Source of the DNA: Gammaproteobacteria bacterium
GTDB taxonomy: Bacteria > Pseudomonadota > Gammaproteobacteria > GCA-001735895
Length of the DNA stretch: 45,139 nucleotides
NCBI GenBank assembly: GCA_022340305.1
Contig: JAJDOF010000092.1
Span: 1-45,139, forward strand
Direction of reading: 5' to 3'
The stretch's first letter is position 1, and the number at the start of each line of letters is the position of its first letter. Below, piece after piece: positions 25,318 to 35,400 of the stretch. The notes under the pieces are model-generated. The model was given only the letters and a program-made list of their open reading frames with translations. It was not told the origin of the DNA and did no database searches. A program made the translations under genes and the position numbers.

Positions 25318-26790
25318 ATGAATTCTACCACCGTTGCGGAGGCTTCCTGGCGCGAGCTGCTGAGCCGGCAATACCTGCCCAGGCTCGCCATCATGGCGCT
25401 CGCTTTATGGCTGCATGCGTCCAACTCGATGCTGACCGCGACTACCATGCCGAGCGCTGTCGACGAGATCGGTGGACTCAACCTGCTCAGCTGGACCTTC
25501 GCACTCTATCTCGCTGGTTCGATAACCGCGGCCGCGTCGATCAGCCTGCTGGTCGCGAACCTCGGTCTGAAGACGACCATGATCCGCACTGCCGTGGTGT
25601 TCAGCATCGGCTGCGTGGTGGTAGCGACGGCGCCCAACATGCCGGTGTTGCTGGTCGGCCGGGTGTTGCAGGGGCTCGGCGGTGGCGGCCTGATCGCGCT
25701 GGTTTACGTGTCGCAGGATCGGTTTTTCCCCAATCACCTGGTGCCGCGCACCATCGCCTTCCTCTCCAGCGTGTGGATGATGGCGTCGTTCAGCGGGCCC
25801 CTGATCGGCGGAGCCTTTGCCACTGCCGGCGAATGGCGCCTGGCTTACTGGGCCTTCGCCGTGCAGGGCATGTTGTTGATTCCGGCGGTACATTTCCTGT
25901 TGAAATCAACCGAGCCTGACTTACAGCCGACCGCCGAACCCATCCCGATTGTACGGCTGTTGTTATTGAGTTCTGCCATCCTGCTGGTGTCGATTTCGGG
26001 GGCCTATTACCATCCGCTGCGCTCGCCGGTATTGATCTTGCTCGGTTGTATGGCGCTGGTTTTGTTCGTGCTGCGCGATCGCAGTGCAAGACGTGCACGT
26101 ATGCTGCCGGCGGAAGTGGCCGACTTTTCTCACGCGATTGGTAACGGCATCCTCGGCGTCCTGCTGCTGTGCATCAGCATCATGTCGTTTCTGGTATACG
26201 GGCCGCTGATCCTGATCGAGTTGTATGGTCTTACGCCGCTGCAGGCGGGTTTTATCGTGTTGCTGGAGTCGCTGGCCTGGGGCAGTGCGGCGATTATTTT
26301 CTCCGGCGTACGGTACGAGTATGAAGCGCGCCTGATCCGCATCGGCTCCGCACTGGTGTTGTTCGGTTTAATCGCCACGGCCATTGTTTTTCCGCGCGGC
26401 TGGCTGTGGGGTGTGGTGTTCGCAGTACTGGTGCTAAACGGTGGCTTCGGCATGATGTGGGGTTTCATCATCAAGCGCATCATCGCCGCAGCGGCTCCCG
26501 AGGACAAGGATCGCACCTCTTCACTGTTGCCGATTACCCAGCAAACCGGGTTTGCACTCGGTGCTGCGCTCAGTGGCCTGATTGCCAATCTATTCGGTAT
26601 CGGCGAGTCGCCTGACCTTGCCGAGACGCGCCTGGATGACTTGCGCCAGGTCGCCTTCTGGCTATTTGCCGGCTTCGTGCCACTGGCCTGTCTCGGCAAC
26701 CTGATGGTGTGGCGTTTCGTCTCGGGGCGCGTTGCGACCAGCGCTGTCGGCGGGGTGTCAGAGGGCGTCGAGGTAAGGCCCGCCGAGTAG
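25318..26790 (+). CDS. MFS transporter, DHA2-type drug exporter
   Basis: A 490-residue protein with about fourteen helices, the DHA2 pattern. The motif near the second helix is AGSITAAASISLLVANLGLK, and motif C-like GPLIGGAFATAGEWRLAYW follows helix 5, typical of proton-driven exporters of the EmrB/QacA group. The ATG at 25318 (MNSTTVAEASWRELL) is chosen; the open frame upstream has no family match. Its 3' end overlaps the convergent azlD by 33 bases. No EmrA-like membrane-fusion partner is nearby. Confidence 0.85.
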   Translation: MNSTTVAEASWRELLSRQYLPRLAIMALALWLHASNSMLTATTMPSAVDEIGGLNLLSWTFALYLAGSITAAASISLLVANLGLKTTMIRTAVVFSIGCVVVATAPNMPVLLVGRVLQGLGGGGLIALVYVSQDRFFPNHLVPRTIAFLSSVWMMASFSGPLIGGAFATAGEWRLAYWAFAVQGMLLIPAVHFLLKSTEPDLQPTAEPIPIVRLLLLSSAILLVSISGAYYHPLRSPVLILLGCMALVLFVLRDRSARRARMLPAEVADFSHAIGNGILGVLLLCISIMSFLVYGPLILIELYGLTPLQAGFIVLLESLAWGSAAIIFSGVRYEYEARLIRIGSALVLFGLIATAIVFPRGWLWGVVFAVLVLNGGFGMMWGFIIKRIIAAAAPEDKDRTSSLLPITQQTGFALGAALSGLIANLFGIGESPDLAETRLDDLRQVAFWLFAGFVPLACLGNLMVWRFVSGRVATSAVGGVSEGVEVRPAE

Positions 26791-27078
26791 CAATACCGCC
26801 ATGCCCGTGCTGGTCGCCAGCACCACGTTGTTGCTGCGCCACATGAGCAGGATGACGCAGACCATGGCGACGATCTCACTGCTGCTGCCCTGGCGCACGG
26901 CGGGCGCGAGAATTGCCATGAAGGCGCAACCGGGCAGGGCTTCGAGCACCGGCTGGATGCCCTTGATGTGACGCAGTTGCAGGCCGATGAAATAACCGCC
27001 CATCCGAGTCAGATAGACAATTCCCGCCATCATCGCGATCGCAGTCAGTGCGGCGGGCGTATCAACCATCGCTGTCAC
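26758..27078 (-). CDS. azlD: AzlD-family branched-chain amino acid exporter subunit
   Basis: A 106-residue protein with about four helices (AIAMMAGIVYLTRMGGYFIG, then LEALPGCAFMAILAPAV). This is the AzlD/YgaH small partner of AzlC. Its start overlaps the end of azlC by 17 bases, the normal coupling of the pair. The gene also overlaps the convergent MFS gene by 33 bases. Confidence 0.85.
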   Translation of the reverse strand: MTAMVDTPAALTAIAMMAGIVYLTRMGGYFIGLQLRHIKGIQPVLEALPGCAFMAILAPAVRQGSSSEIVAMVCVILLMWRSNNVVLATSTGMAVLLLGGPYLDAL

Positions 27079-27775
27079 CTTCTGTTACCACCAGTTCTTT
27101 GCGCGTCTGCCAGATAGCGACCACCATGCCGCTCATTACCGATCCCAGCAGGATCAGGTAGTTGGACACGCCCACTTCAAACAGGATCAGTGCAACCCCA
27201 CCGGACACGAACCACGGCAGCGGCTTCGATTTGGACCCCCTGGCAAACAACATCATCATGGTTGCGATCACCAGCGGTCCGGCAAAGTCGATCGCGCCGA
27301 GGTCGAAGCTTGCCACCAGGTTGGCGATGTTGAGGCCGATCCAGGTCGACAGCAGCCAGCTGATCATCATCGAAATGCCGTAGCCGGTCACGTAGCCGAG
27401 TCGATCGACTTCGGCATCCATGCGAAAACTGTTGACCACGCCGGGGTCATTCAGCAGTGCGAGCCAGACGATGCGCCGCCGTAAGCTGTGGCCGTCGAAA
27501 TGGTGCGTCATCGCCATGCCGAGCAGCAGGTTGCGTGAACTGACCAGCGCCACTGACAGCGCAATGGTGCCGAAAGGTAGCGGTGCCGCCCAGAATTCAA
27601 GCGCGGCAAACTGACCGGAGGCGGTAAACGAGGTCGCGCACATCAGCAGCGCCTGCCAGGTCTCGAGGCCGACCGAGACCGCGGCGATGCCGAACATCAC
27701 GCCGAACAGGAAGGTCGATATAAAGTAATCGCCCGAAGTGCGGATACCGTGCAGCGCGCTTTTCGTCGTCGTCAT
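27062..27775 (-). CDS. azlC: AzlC-family branched-chain amino acid exporter
   Basis: A 237-residue membrane protein. AzlC marks include FGVMFGIAAVSVGLETWQAL at the first helix and FTASGQFAALEFWAAPLP near residue 50, where AzlC proteins have conserved FAGSAQFA-like residues. Together with AzlD it exports leucine, isoleucine and valine analogues (YgaZH type). The ATG is at 27775. The 283 bases upstream hold the start region of the cupin gene and nothing else I can name. Confidence 0.9.
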   Translation of the reverse strand: MTTTKSALHGIRTSGDYFISTFLFGVMFGIAAVSVGLETWQALLMCATSFTASGQFAALEFWAAPLPFGTIALSVALVSSRNLLLGMAMTHHFDGHSLRRRIVWLALLNDPGVVNSFRMDAEVDRLGYVTGYGISMMISWLLSTWIGLNIANLVASFDLGAIDFAGPLVIATMMMLFARGSKSKPLPWFVSGGVALILFEVGVSNYLILLGSVMSGMVVAIWQTRKELVVTEGDSDG

Positions 27776-28058
27776 GTAGGTGACCGCGACCGTATTTCGA
27801 AGCGGAATATGGCTTTCGGCAGGGAGGTAACGCTCACCGAGTCCCGTAGCAGGGGATTCATATTTCTAGCCTGGATGTTCAAATCAGGCGTTCCCATAAA
27901 TTCTGGCTCCGGCGGCTTCGAGTGGTTATGTGATGAATTTATAGCGGCGACGATAGCACAGACAGCGATGATTCCGGACGAAAAATTTTGGCGGCCGGGG
28001 GAAGTCCGGCGATATACTTCTGCCTTGACTTTTCGTTACCCATCTCGGAGTTTACGCG

Positions 28059-28415
28059 ATGCATAAATACGCCCTGAATGATGTTCCGGATTCGCTCGAA
28101 GCCTGGCCATTCGACAACCCGGCATCGGATTACAAGATCCTGCAGGGTGACCCGCGCGCGCGAGGCCGGCTCGATTATGGCAACAATACCGGTCCGTATC
28201 GACTCGGCATCTGGGCCTGCACCGTGGGAGTGTTTGAATGCACCGAACTCGGGGATGAATTGCAGACCATTATTCGCGGTCGGCTGGTGTTGACGCGAGT
28301 CGGCGGCGAGTCGATCGACTGTGGGCCGGGTGACAGCATTTTCACGCGCAAGGGCGAACGCGTGATCTGGGATATTCGCGAGGACGTGACCAAGGTGTTC
28401 TTTACCGCAGTTTAA
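28059..28415 (+). CDS. Cupin-domain protein (cupin_3/DUF861 type)
   Basis: A 118-residue single-domain cupin. The strand pair around GIWACTVGVFECTELGDELQ and the second motif IDCGPGDSIFTRKGERVIWD match the DUF861 group (EutQ- and ureidoglycolate-type cupins). A short tail (DVTKVFFTAV) ends the domain, as usual. The role is unknown. Confidence 0.82.
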   Translation: MHKYALNDVPDSLEAWPFDNPASDYKILQGDPRARGRLDYGNNTGPYRLGIWACTVGVFECTELGDELQTIIRGRLVLTRVGGESIDCGPGDSIFTRKGERVIWDIREDVTKVFFTAV

Positions 28416-28454
28416 GCAATCGGGGAGAGCGCCTTTAGCGCCACGCAGGCAGCG

Positions 28455-29381
28455 TTATTGGCCGAGGTCGTCCGGGCTCAGACTGGGTAACCTGGGGCTG
28501 GCGGGTTGCGCCTTGCGAGTTTCACGGTAAATGATGTAGAGACCGCTCGCGATCACGATTGATGCCCCTGCCAGCGTGATACCGTCCGGCAGTTCGCCCC
28601 AAATCAGGAAACCCAGCAGGGTCGCCCACAGCAGTGCGGTATATTCGAACGGTGCAATCGCGGCCACCGGCGCCAGCCGGAAGGCATGCGTCAGGCACAT
28701 CACGCCGATGCTACCGAAGAATCCGGCGAGCGCAAACAGCGCCATGTCCTGCATCGTTGGAGTCACCCAGAAAAAGTTGACCATCAGGATGCCGGACAGC
28801 GACATGCCGAGCTGCGGATAGAGCATCAGCGCCGCGGTACTCTCGGTGGACCTGAAGACGCGGGTGGTCACCATCAACAGCGCGTAAACCAGGGCGCTGC
28901 CGAGGGCCGCGAGCGCTGCCCACTGAAACACGCCGATGCCCGGGCGTAACATGATCAACACGCCGCAAAATCCAACCCCGATCGCGATCCAGCGGCGCAT
29001 GCCCACCGCCTCTCGCAACAGCGGCACCGACAGCGCGGTGATGATGATCGGTGCGGCGAAGGCAATCGTGATCGCATCCACCAGCTTCATTGCGGATAGT
29101 GCCCAGAAGAAACTGAGACTGAGCAGCATTACCAGTCCGTAACGCCCGACGTGGACCAGCGGGCGTTGTGTTCTGAGCGCCGGCAGGCCGCCCTCGCGCA
29201 TGGCCAGCAGGAACAGTAATGGCAGGCCGAACCAGCTGCGCAAGGCGACAACCTGCGGCACCGGGTAGTCGGCGGTCAGCCATTTGATGGTGGCGTCCAT
29301 CACGGCGAAGGCGGCGATACCTATGAGCATTATCACGATGCCGGCCAATGGGCGATCGATACTGTCGTTTGCTTTGGTCAA
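28455..29381 (-). CDS. DMT-superfamily transporter (EamA), third of three
   Basis: A 308-residue ten-helix protein with the same architecture as the gene at 5515-6480: IKWLTADYPVPQVVALRSWF in the first repeat, and PFEYTALLWATLLGFLIWGE in the second. That second segment is almost the same as PFEYVMIVWVTLLAYLVWSE in the first copy, so the two are paralogues. The substrate is unknown. Confidence 0.88.
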   Translation of the reverse strand: MTKANDSIDRPLAGIVIMLIGIAAFAVMDATIKWLTADYPVPQVVALRSWFGLPLLFLLAMREGGLPALRTQRPLVHVGRYGLVMLLSLSFFWALSAMKLVDAITIAFAAPIIITALSVPLLREAVGMRRWIAIGVGFCGVLIMLRPGIGVFQWAALAALGSALVYALLMVTTRVFRSTESTAALMLYPQLGMSLSGILMVNFFWVTPTMQDMALFALAGFFGSIGVMCLTHAFRLAPVAAIAPFEYTALLWATLLGFLIWGELPDGITLAGASIVIASGLYIIYRETRKAQPASPRLPSLSPDDLGQ

Positions 29382-29612
29382 GGAAGCCTGCGTGGTTAAT
29401 GGGTTGTTGTATGCCGATGCCTGTTACGTCGACAGGGCCGTGACCTGAAACGGGGTCAACCGGCATAGTAGTGGAAAATCAGGCTATTGACCAAATTGCT
29501 GATTCTGCAATGGGCCGGGTGCTGGTGAAAAGCCAGGGTGAGCCCGGGTAATGTGGCAGCGGTGCAAGATTGCGCTCAATCGGACCGCCGCTTGCGCGGG
29601 CATGACGAAACA

Positions 29613-29733
29613 ATACGCCACTCAGATTCCCGCTTTCGCGGGAATGACGCAGCACAAAACTATACGCCACTCGGATTCCCGCTTTCGCGGGAATGACGCA
29701 GCAGACCTGTCATCCCCGCGCAAGCGGGGATCT
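29613..29733. repeat. Cluster of three hairpin repeats (ATTCCCGC type)
   Basis: Two copies of a 49-base unit containing ATTCCCGC-TTTC-GCGGGAATGACGC (hairpins at 29625-29644 and 29674-29693) are followed by a third, reversed-type hairpin CATCCCCGCGCAAGCGGGGAT at 29711-29731. Same family as the repeat near 10461. The frames here read SRESGNLSG, a known artefact of this repeat type. With the copies, the 370-base gap 29382-29751 contains nothing else. Confidence 0.75.
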
Positions 29734-29751
29734 TGCCCTGCTGCTCAGATG

Positions 29752-30927
29752 TCAGGCCTGTCCCCTCCACCAAAGTGACCTGAGTGCCCACAGGCCGATA
29801 ACCGGGCCGGGCAGCAACAGCCAGAACAGGTATTCGATCGATAGCAGCGGTAACAGCCAGCTGGCGAACTGGATGCTGATGATGGTGAGCAGGAAGCCGA
29901 TCGAGTTGACAATGGTGAGCGCCGAGCCGAGGTACTCGCGCGGCGCGTATTTGGCATTCAGCGCCGAAAACTGCGGCGAATCGCCGGCCACGGTGATGCC
30001 CCACAGCAGCATGAAAACGAGGAAAACAGCGGGTGTTGCGCTGACCATAAAAGGAGCCAAAAGGCAGCAGGCACCCGACACGGCGAGTTGGCAGGCGGCC
30101 ACGCGCGCACTGCCGAAGCGCGCAGAAACAAGTCCGCCACCGACACAGCCGATCACCCCGGCCGCGATGAACAGGAAGGTCCACCAGGACTGGTTCAGTG
30201 TCATCGCGTGCCGACTTGCGTAGGCCAGCAGTAGCAGTGGTGCAAAGGCCCAAAGCGTGTAGAGCTCCCACATGTGGCCGAAGTAACCAAAGGCCGAGGC
30301 GCGAAACTTTGGTGACGCAAAGATCAGGCGCATGGCCTGAGGATTGAAGCTTGATCCCTTGCCGATATGTGGACCGTCAGGTACTCCGAGCAGCATCGCG
30401 GCGCCACCGATACTGGCAAACAGGGAGACCCCGAAAATAACCTGCTGCCAGGGCAGGATGGCCCCGATGCTGCGTAGCAGATGAGGGAAGGCGGTGCCCA
30501 GTACCAGCGCACCGAGGAGAAAGCCGAGCACCCGGCCGAGGTCCTCCCGGTACCAGCCCGCTGCAATTTTCATCCCCACCGGGTAGATTCCGGCAAGAAA
30601 AAAACCGGTGGCAAAGCGTGGTAGCAGTAATCCGGCGAGGCTCGGTGGGACCAGCAACAGGGCGAAATTGGCGGCCGCGCCAGCCAACGAGCAGATAAAA
30701 AATACCAGGCGTGGTGAAAATCGGTCGGAAATCATCAGCAACGCGAAAGTGAACGTGCCGCAGATGAAGCCGAGTTGTACCGCCGAGGTCACGTATGCCA
30801 GTGACTCGGGAGCCAGCCCCCAGGCATGCTGAAGGTCCTGGATCACGGCATTGCCAGCGAACCAGAGCGAGGTGCCGGCAAACTGGGCGAACAGGATGAC
30901 TGGCAGAATTTGGGCTGGTCGGATCAT
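29752..30927 (-). CDS. MFS transporter (12-helix type)
   Basis: A 391-residue protein with about twelve helices. It begins MIRPAQILPVILFAQFAGTS and has an MFS motif near the second and third helices (LMISDRFSPRLVFFICSLAG, the D-R-x-x-x-R/K type of motif A). A second half begins after a cytoplasmic loop around residue 205. The substrate is unknown. It has no clear partner gene. Confidence 0.85.
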   Translation of the reverse strand: MIRPAQILPVILFAQFAGTSLWFAGNAVIQDLQHAWGLAPESLAYVTSAVQLGFICGTFTFALLMISDRFSPRLVFFICSLAGAAANFALLLVPPSLAGLLLPRFATGFFLAGIYPVGMKIAAGWYREDLGRVLGFLLGALVLGTAFPHLLRSIGAILPWQQVIFGVSLFASIGGAAMLLGVPDGPHIGKGSSFNPQAMRLIFASPKFRASAFGYFGHMWELYTLWAFAPLLLLAYASRHAMTLNQSWWTFLFIAAGVIGCVGGGLVSARFGSARVAACQLAVSGACCLLAPFMVSATPAVFLVFMLLWGITVAGDSPQFSALNAKYAPREYLGSALTIVNSIGFLLTIISIQFASWLLPLLSIEYLFWLLLPGPVIGLWALRSLWWRGQA

Positions 30928-31090
30928 GGTTTTCAGCCTTCCCGCGTATGAGCTTACGAACCCGGACCATTCTAGCCCTAAAGCGATGGGTAATGATGCC
31001 CGCTGGACAATAGCAGGAAGGCGATGTGCCGTTAAGGTTGACGTTAAAGGTTACAGCCCCCAATGATACTGACTTGAGAGGAATAACGCG

Positions 31091-31161
31091 TCATCCCGGT
31101 CTTGAGCCAGGAACTTGTATGGGTGCCACCGTGATAAGATCCCGGCTCAAGACCGGGATGA
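31091..31161. repeat. Long inverted repeat with 18-bp perfect arms
   Basis: TCATCCCGGTCTTGAGCC (31091-31108) and GGCTCAAGACCGGGATGA (31144-31161) are perfect inverse copies around a 35-base loop. It lies in the gap before the SDR gene. It differs from the ATTCCCGC repeats and looks like a small MITE-like or REP-like element. Confidence 0.7.
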
Positions 31162-31288
31162 CAGCAGTTTAGAGCTTAACTCAGTGTCATTGGCTACCGC
31201 CCTCCTTGAAGAGGTCAGTTCGAAGGTCATCCGGCACGGGCGATGATTATGCTAATATCGGCCTTCTTTTCCTCATTCCAGGGACGCA

Positions 31289-31360
31289 ATGGCAGAGGAC
31301 GAATCGGCGCGCAGGCTCACAGTTATCGTGCACGCAGAGCGCGGCGTGGTTCAGCAACAA
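31289..31360 (+). pseudogene. Possible N-terminal remnant of an adenylate/guanylate cyclase gene
   Basis: The frame from the ATG at 31289 begins MAEDESARRLTVIVHA, which resembles the start of class III cyclase proteins in marine gammaproteobacteria (typically ...RRLAVILHADVVGSTALVQ...). After HA the expected DVVGST segment is absent and the likeness fades. The SDR gene starts about 80 bases further on. I consider this suggestive only. Confidence 0.3.
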
Positions 31361-31443
31361 GACCGGCTTATCCAGGAGTGCAGGCGGGTCAACGCTCGGT
31401 ACTTTGGCGGTATTGGATATCGCCCCTCCCAGGGAGAACATCG

Positions 31444-32235
31444 ATGGCTGAAAATCGTTTGCAGGATCGTGTCTGTGTTGTTACCGGCGCCGCCTCGGGT
31501 ATCGGGCGGGCGATAGCGCATCGCTTTGCCGCCGAAGGCGCGCAGGTGGTCATTCTCGACCCGCGCAGTGATCCTGTCGAAGGGGGCGAATCGACCGTTG
31601 AACTGATTCAGGCGTCCGGCGGTAAGGTCAGGGCGCAGGCGGTGGACGTTTCCGACTGGCAGCAGGTCGACGCTGCGGTTACCGAGACCGTGGCCGAATA
31701 TGGTGCGCTGCACGTGATGGTTAACAATGCGGCGATTTACACCGGTACCGATTTGCTGGCGACCAGCGAGGATGACTGGGACCGGGTGATGGCGGTCAAT
31801 TTGCGTGGTGTGTTCAATGGCTGCAAGCGTGCAGTGCAGCAGATGTTGACGCAGGAACCGATCGCCGAGGCGCGCGGGCGCATCGTCAATATCTCGTCGC
31901 AGCACGGCATGATCGCCTGCCCGGGCGATATTGCCTATGGCGTCAGCAAGGCGGGCACGGTGTACATCACACGCCAGGTCGCGGCCGATTATGCGGCCAG
32001 GGGTATCGTCTGCAATGCGGTCGCGCCGGGCAAGATTCTAACCGGGCGCACCGATGCGATCGACGCAGGCTCGCTGCACTACGCGCGTTCGCGCACGCCG
32101 ATGGCCGGCGAGCCGCTTGGCCGTCTCGGTAAACCCGACGATGTCGCCAACGCCGCGTTGTTTCTCGCCAGCGACGAATGTACTTACATGAATGGCGCCA
32201 ACCTGATGGTCGACGGTGGCTGGACCGCGGCCTGA
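31444..32235 (+). CDS. Short-chain dehydrogenase/reductase (SDR)
   Basis: A 263-residue classical SDR. Cofactor motif TGAASGIG at 14-21, NNAA near residue 95, catalytic S in VNISSQHG, and Y-x3-K in AYGVSKAG. The end has the structural VDGGW. An acidic residue in ILDPRSD after strand 2 suggests NAD(H) preference. The ATG at 31444 after AGGGAGAACATCG is the start; the frame upstream belongs to other sequence. Substrate unknown; 3-hydroxy or sugar-type alcohols are common for this group. Confidence 0.9.
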   Translation: MAENRLQDRVCVVTGAASGIGRAIAHRFAAEGAQVVILDPRSDPVEGGESTVELIQASGGKVRAQAVDVSDWQQVDAAVTETVAEYGALHVMVNNAAIYTGTDLLATSEDDWDRVMAVNLRGVFNGCKRAVQQMLTQEPIAEARGRIVNISSQHGMIACPGDIAYGVSKAGTVYITRQVAADYAARGIVCNAVAPGKILTGRTDAIDAGSLHYARSRTPMAGEPLGRLGKPDDVANAALFLASDECTYMNGANLMVDGGWTAA

Positions 32236-32419
32236 ATGAGTTTGCCCGCGGTGAGCACAGCAGTAGTTGCGCTGGCAAACAGGAGGATGGTTATCGGGCA
32301 CTAACCGGTCACCTAAAGCGGGCAGCAGGGTAACGGGGAATATGCCCAGGTGAGAGGGTCAGAGTGTCTGTCCCGTTCCCGGCTCCGTTCCCGGCCGCGA
32401 GTCGACATCGACCAGGCTG

Positions 32420-35400
32420 CTAGCCGGAAAACAATTCGCCCCGGTCGAACACCAGGTCCAGCCGCCGAATACGTCCACTGCGCTGAAATATCTCGGCGCT
32501 GGTCTCGGCAGGCAATGCCAGTCCCGGCAGGGTCTGGCATGAACCGTCGTCGCGGGTGACGGTTACCGAGGGTTCGGCATCGTTGTCCAGGACGTAAACC
32601 AGCGGCACCTGGCACCAGGTAAACGCCAGGCCCGCCGTGGGTACGGCGAGTTCCTGCCATTGATCGTCCACGTCGAGATAGCGCAGGCTCCCGGGTTCTG
32701 CAGTGAACTCACGCTCGCGCAGCAGCCGCGGTGCGAAGGTTACGGCACCCGCGTCGACGCAGATGCCGAGCTCGCGAAAACGCGTGAGAATTTCTTCCTT
32801 GACCTGGCCGGTCATGCCAGGCTGTTGAGCGCCGGCATACGTGGGTGTATGCGAGTAAGGGTCCGTCGGGAAGGCACCGTATTCTTCCGGGGTTTTATTA
32901 AAGCCAATACCCTTGCGAATACGATAATACAGTTTGCCGAGTTGCTGAATCACCGCGCTGTCGGCATCCTGTTGCAGTGCGGCAAAGAAGTTCTCTTCCA
33001 CTGCCACCAGCAACTTGGAAACCATGTGCCAGTAGATGCAGCCAAGCCCCTCGAAACCGAACATGCCGCCAGACCGGCCGGTAAATGCCTGGTGATTGAA
33101 AACCTGCTCGTAGAGCGCTGCTATCGGTTGCCGTGACTGTTCGAAGCCGGCTTCTGGTTGATCGCTGTAGTCGTCAGCGATGGCTTGCAGTTGTGCGTTC
33201 AGGTCACCAATATTGGTGAACTCACTGTTAAAACGATAGCAACCGTCGGCATCACGTTCGACCATGCGTCGGTCACCTCGCTGCAATTGCAGGCTGAGCA
33301 GCGGGATCGCCTCGACCTGTGCCGCAGGAATGCGGTTCTTGTCAAGGAAGCCCGGCAGTTTACGATCCGGGTAGAGCATGAACGAGTGCTGATCGGGACG
33401 GTAGACGTCGCTTGCGAACAGGGCTTCCAGCACCTTTACCGCGTTTCCCGGGTCGATAGCGCCGGCGCTGAGCGCGGCAACCTGGCCTTCCAGCATGGGG
33501 TAAAGTGTATTGACCTCCGCGCCCTGTGGCGACAGCGCCAGCAGATTATAGGCCTGGTAGAGACCATCCTCTCGCTGATTGGTCGAGATGCAGTGATCGA
33601 TCGCCGCCTGCGCGTCGTCGAGCATGCTCGTCACCTGGCCCAATTCCTGTTCCAGGCAGCCGGTGAAGGCTCCCTGTTGATACAGGGCCTCACGATAGCG
33701 ACTTGCCGCCTGGCCGAGGTCCTGCAGCAATTGAAAACGCAGTTCGGCAGTTACCGGCCCGGCGCCAAGATTCGGGCGCAGTTCACGCAACGGCACCGCC
33801 GTTTCCTCGAGCCAGCGGCTGACTTCCACGGAAATGCTGATCGCGCCGGACGCGTCGGCCAGCAATTGCTGCATGAACGAGATGTAGCGGCGCATGTAAT
33901 AAAGCGTCACCATCGAAAGTCCCTGGCCGACCAGCGCGTTGTTGGCGTCATTCCACTCGGGGCGCTGGGTATTGAGCCAGATACCGCCATCGAGCACCAG
34001 GTTGCCAAGCTTGCACAACAACGGTACCAGCAGTTTTTCCAGCAGGGTGACCTGGTACACCTGGCCATCGCCATCCAGCAGCAATTTGCCGTCGGCGCCG
34101 AGGCGTTCAACGCGTTCCTCGATCTGCTGCGCCAGTGCCTCGTCGTAGACCACCGTGCTTTTCGCGTTCTCCAGCAGGGCTGCGAACGGCTTGATTTTAT
34201 AAGGCACGTTGGCATAGGAGAAAATGGGTTGATGCAGCAGGTCACCGAGCCGGTCAGGATGGTATTGCCTGGAGATCTCCAGCAGTTTCAGCAGGTAGAT
34301 AATCTGGTGGTCGCCCCAGTAGCCAATGTAGCTCCAGGGATCGTCGGGTTCTTCCACCTCCCAATCGATGCCCTCCTTGGTGATCCGATAGGGATTGTAT
34401 CCATCCAGTGTCGACGCATTCACGAACTTGGAAATAATGTTTTCGATGAATTCCGGATAGCTGAGCGCCAGTGCTTCCCAGTTCTGGAAAATATCGCGCC
34501 AGTTGCCCTCGTAGGATAGCAGGCGATTACCGTAGCTATCCCTGAGCTTGATCGCAAACTGGTTCCAGGGTCGGCTCGGGTCGCCGTGGCGGCGGCCAAA
34601 GGTGATCGGCAGGTATTCGCAGGCAAGCCGCTCAAGTTGACGGTCGCCTTGCTCCTCGATAGCAGCCAGCACGGTCCTGAACTCGACCTGCTCGGGTAGC
34701 GACCTGAGCATTGTCTCATTGCGCTGAAACACGTCGCGGTTGAACCCCTTGATGGTGTTTGCGAAATCTCGCGAGGACACCTGGTACTGGTCATCGAATG
34801 CGCCTCCGCGCAGAATATTGAACAGCACATTGGCGTAATGGTGTACTGAAACCGTCTCCTCCGCGCTCGCCTGGAAGCCGTCCCCACGCGCCATGATGCG
34901 GCCGAGTTCATCCGCACCCCGGGCGATGGATGCGGCGATTGTTTTGGCTACGGCAGCGGGATCCTGCAGTTGTTTGCGCAGATCGACAGCCTGGCTTTGC
35001 GAACGTTCAAGGTCGGCGACGATTTGCCAGCTGCGGGATGCACCGGATGCCAGTTCCAGCGCTGCATTCACCAGGTAGGCTCCACGGATACCGCGCGTAT
35101 GTGTTTCCTGGATCAACGGCTTGCCGAGGCGAAATTGTTCGAGCTGACTGGCACTAAGCAGAACCCTGGGCTTGTCGAGGCCGAGGCAAAAAACCGTGGT
35201 CGCCTGCAACGACTCACATGGCTCGGCGCGATCACTGATGCCGGAATACAGCGTAAACAGGGCCAGCCCGGTAGCCTCATCCAGCTCATTCCATTTGTAG
35301 GCGTCCACCAGGTTACTTTTGGTGGTCTGCGCCAGCAGCGGTGTGCCGGCGGGCAGGATGTTCTGTAAACCATCCACCAGTTCGACCCGGACCCGGCTGA

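Noticed and set aside
29613..29733. Possible CRISPR array at the regular 49-base repeats
   Set aside because: Only two full units; the repeats are inverted hairpins of a known intergenic type, spacers are nearly identical, and no cas genes are present.
33158..34519. 453-codon open frame on the plus strand inside the giant minus-strand gene
   Set aside because: It is the antisense shadow of the 1153-residue protein; it is low in family-like motifs and has no ribosome site.
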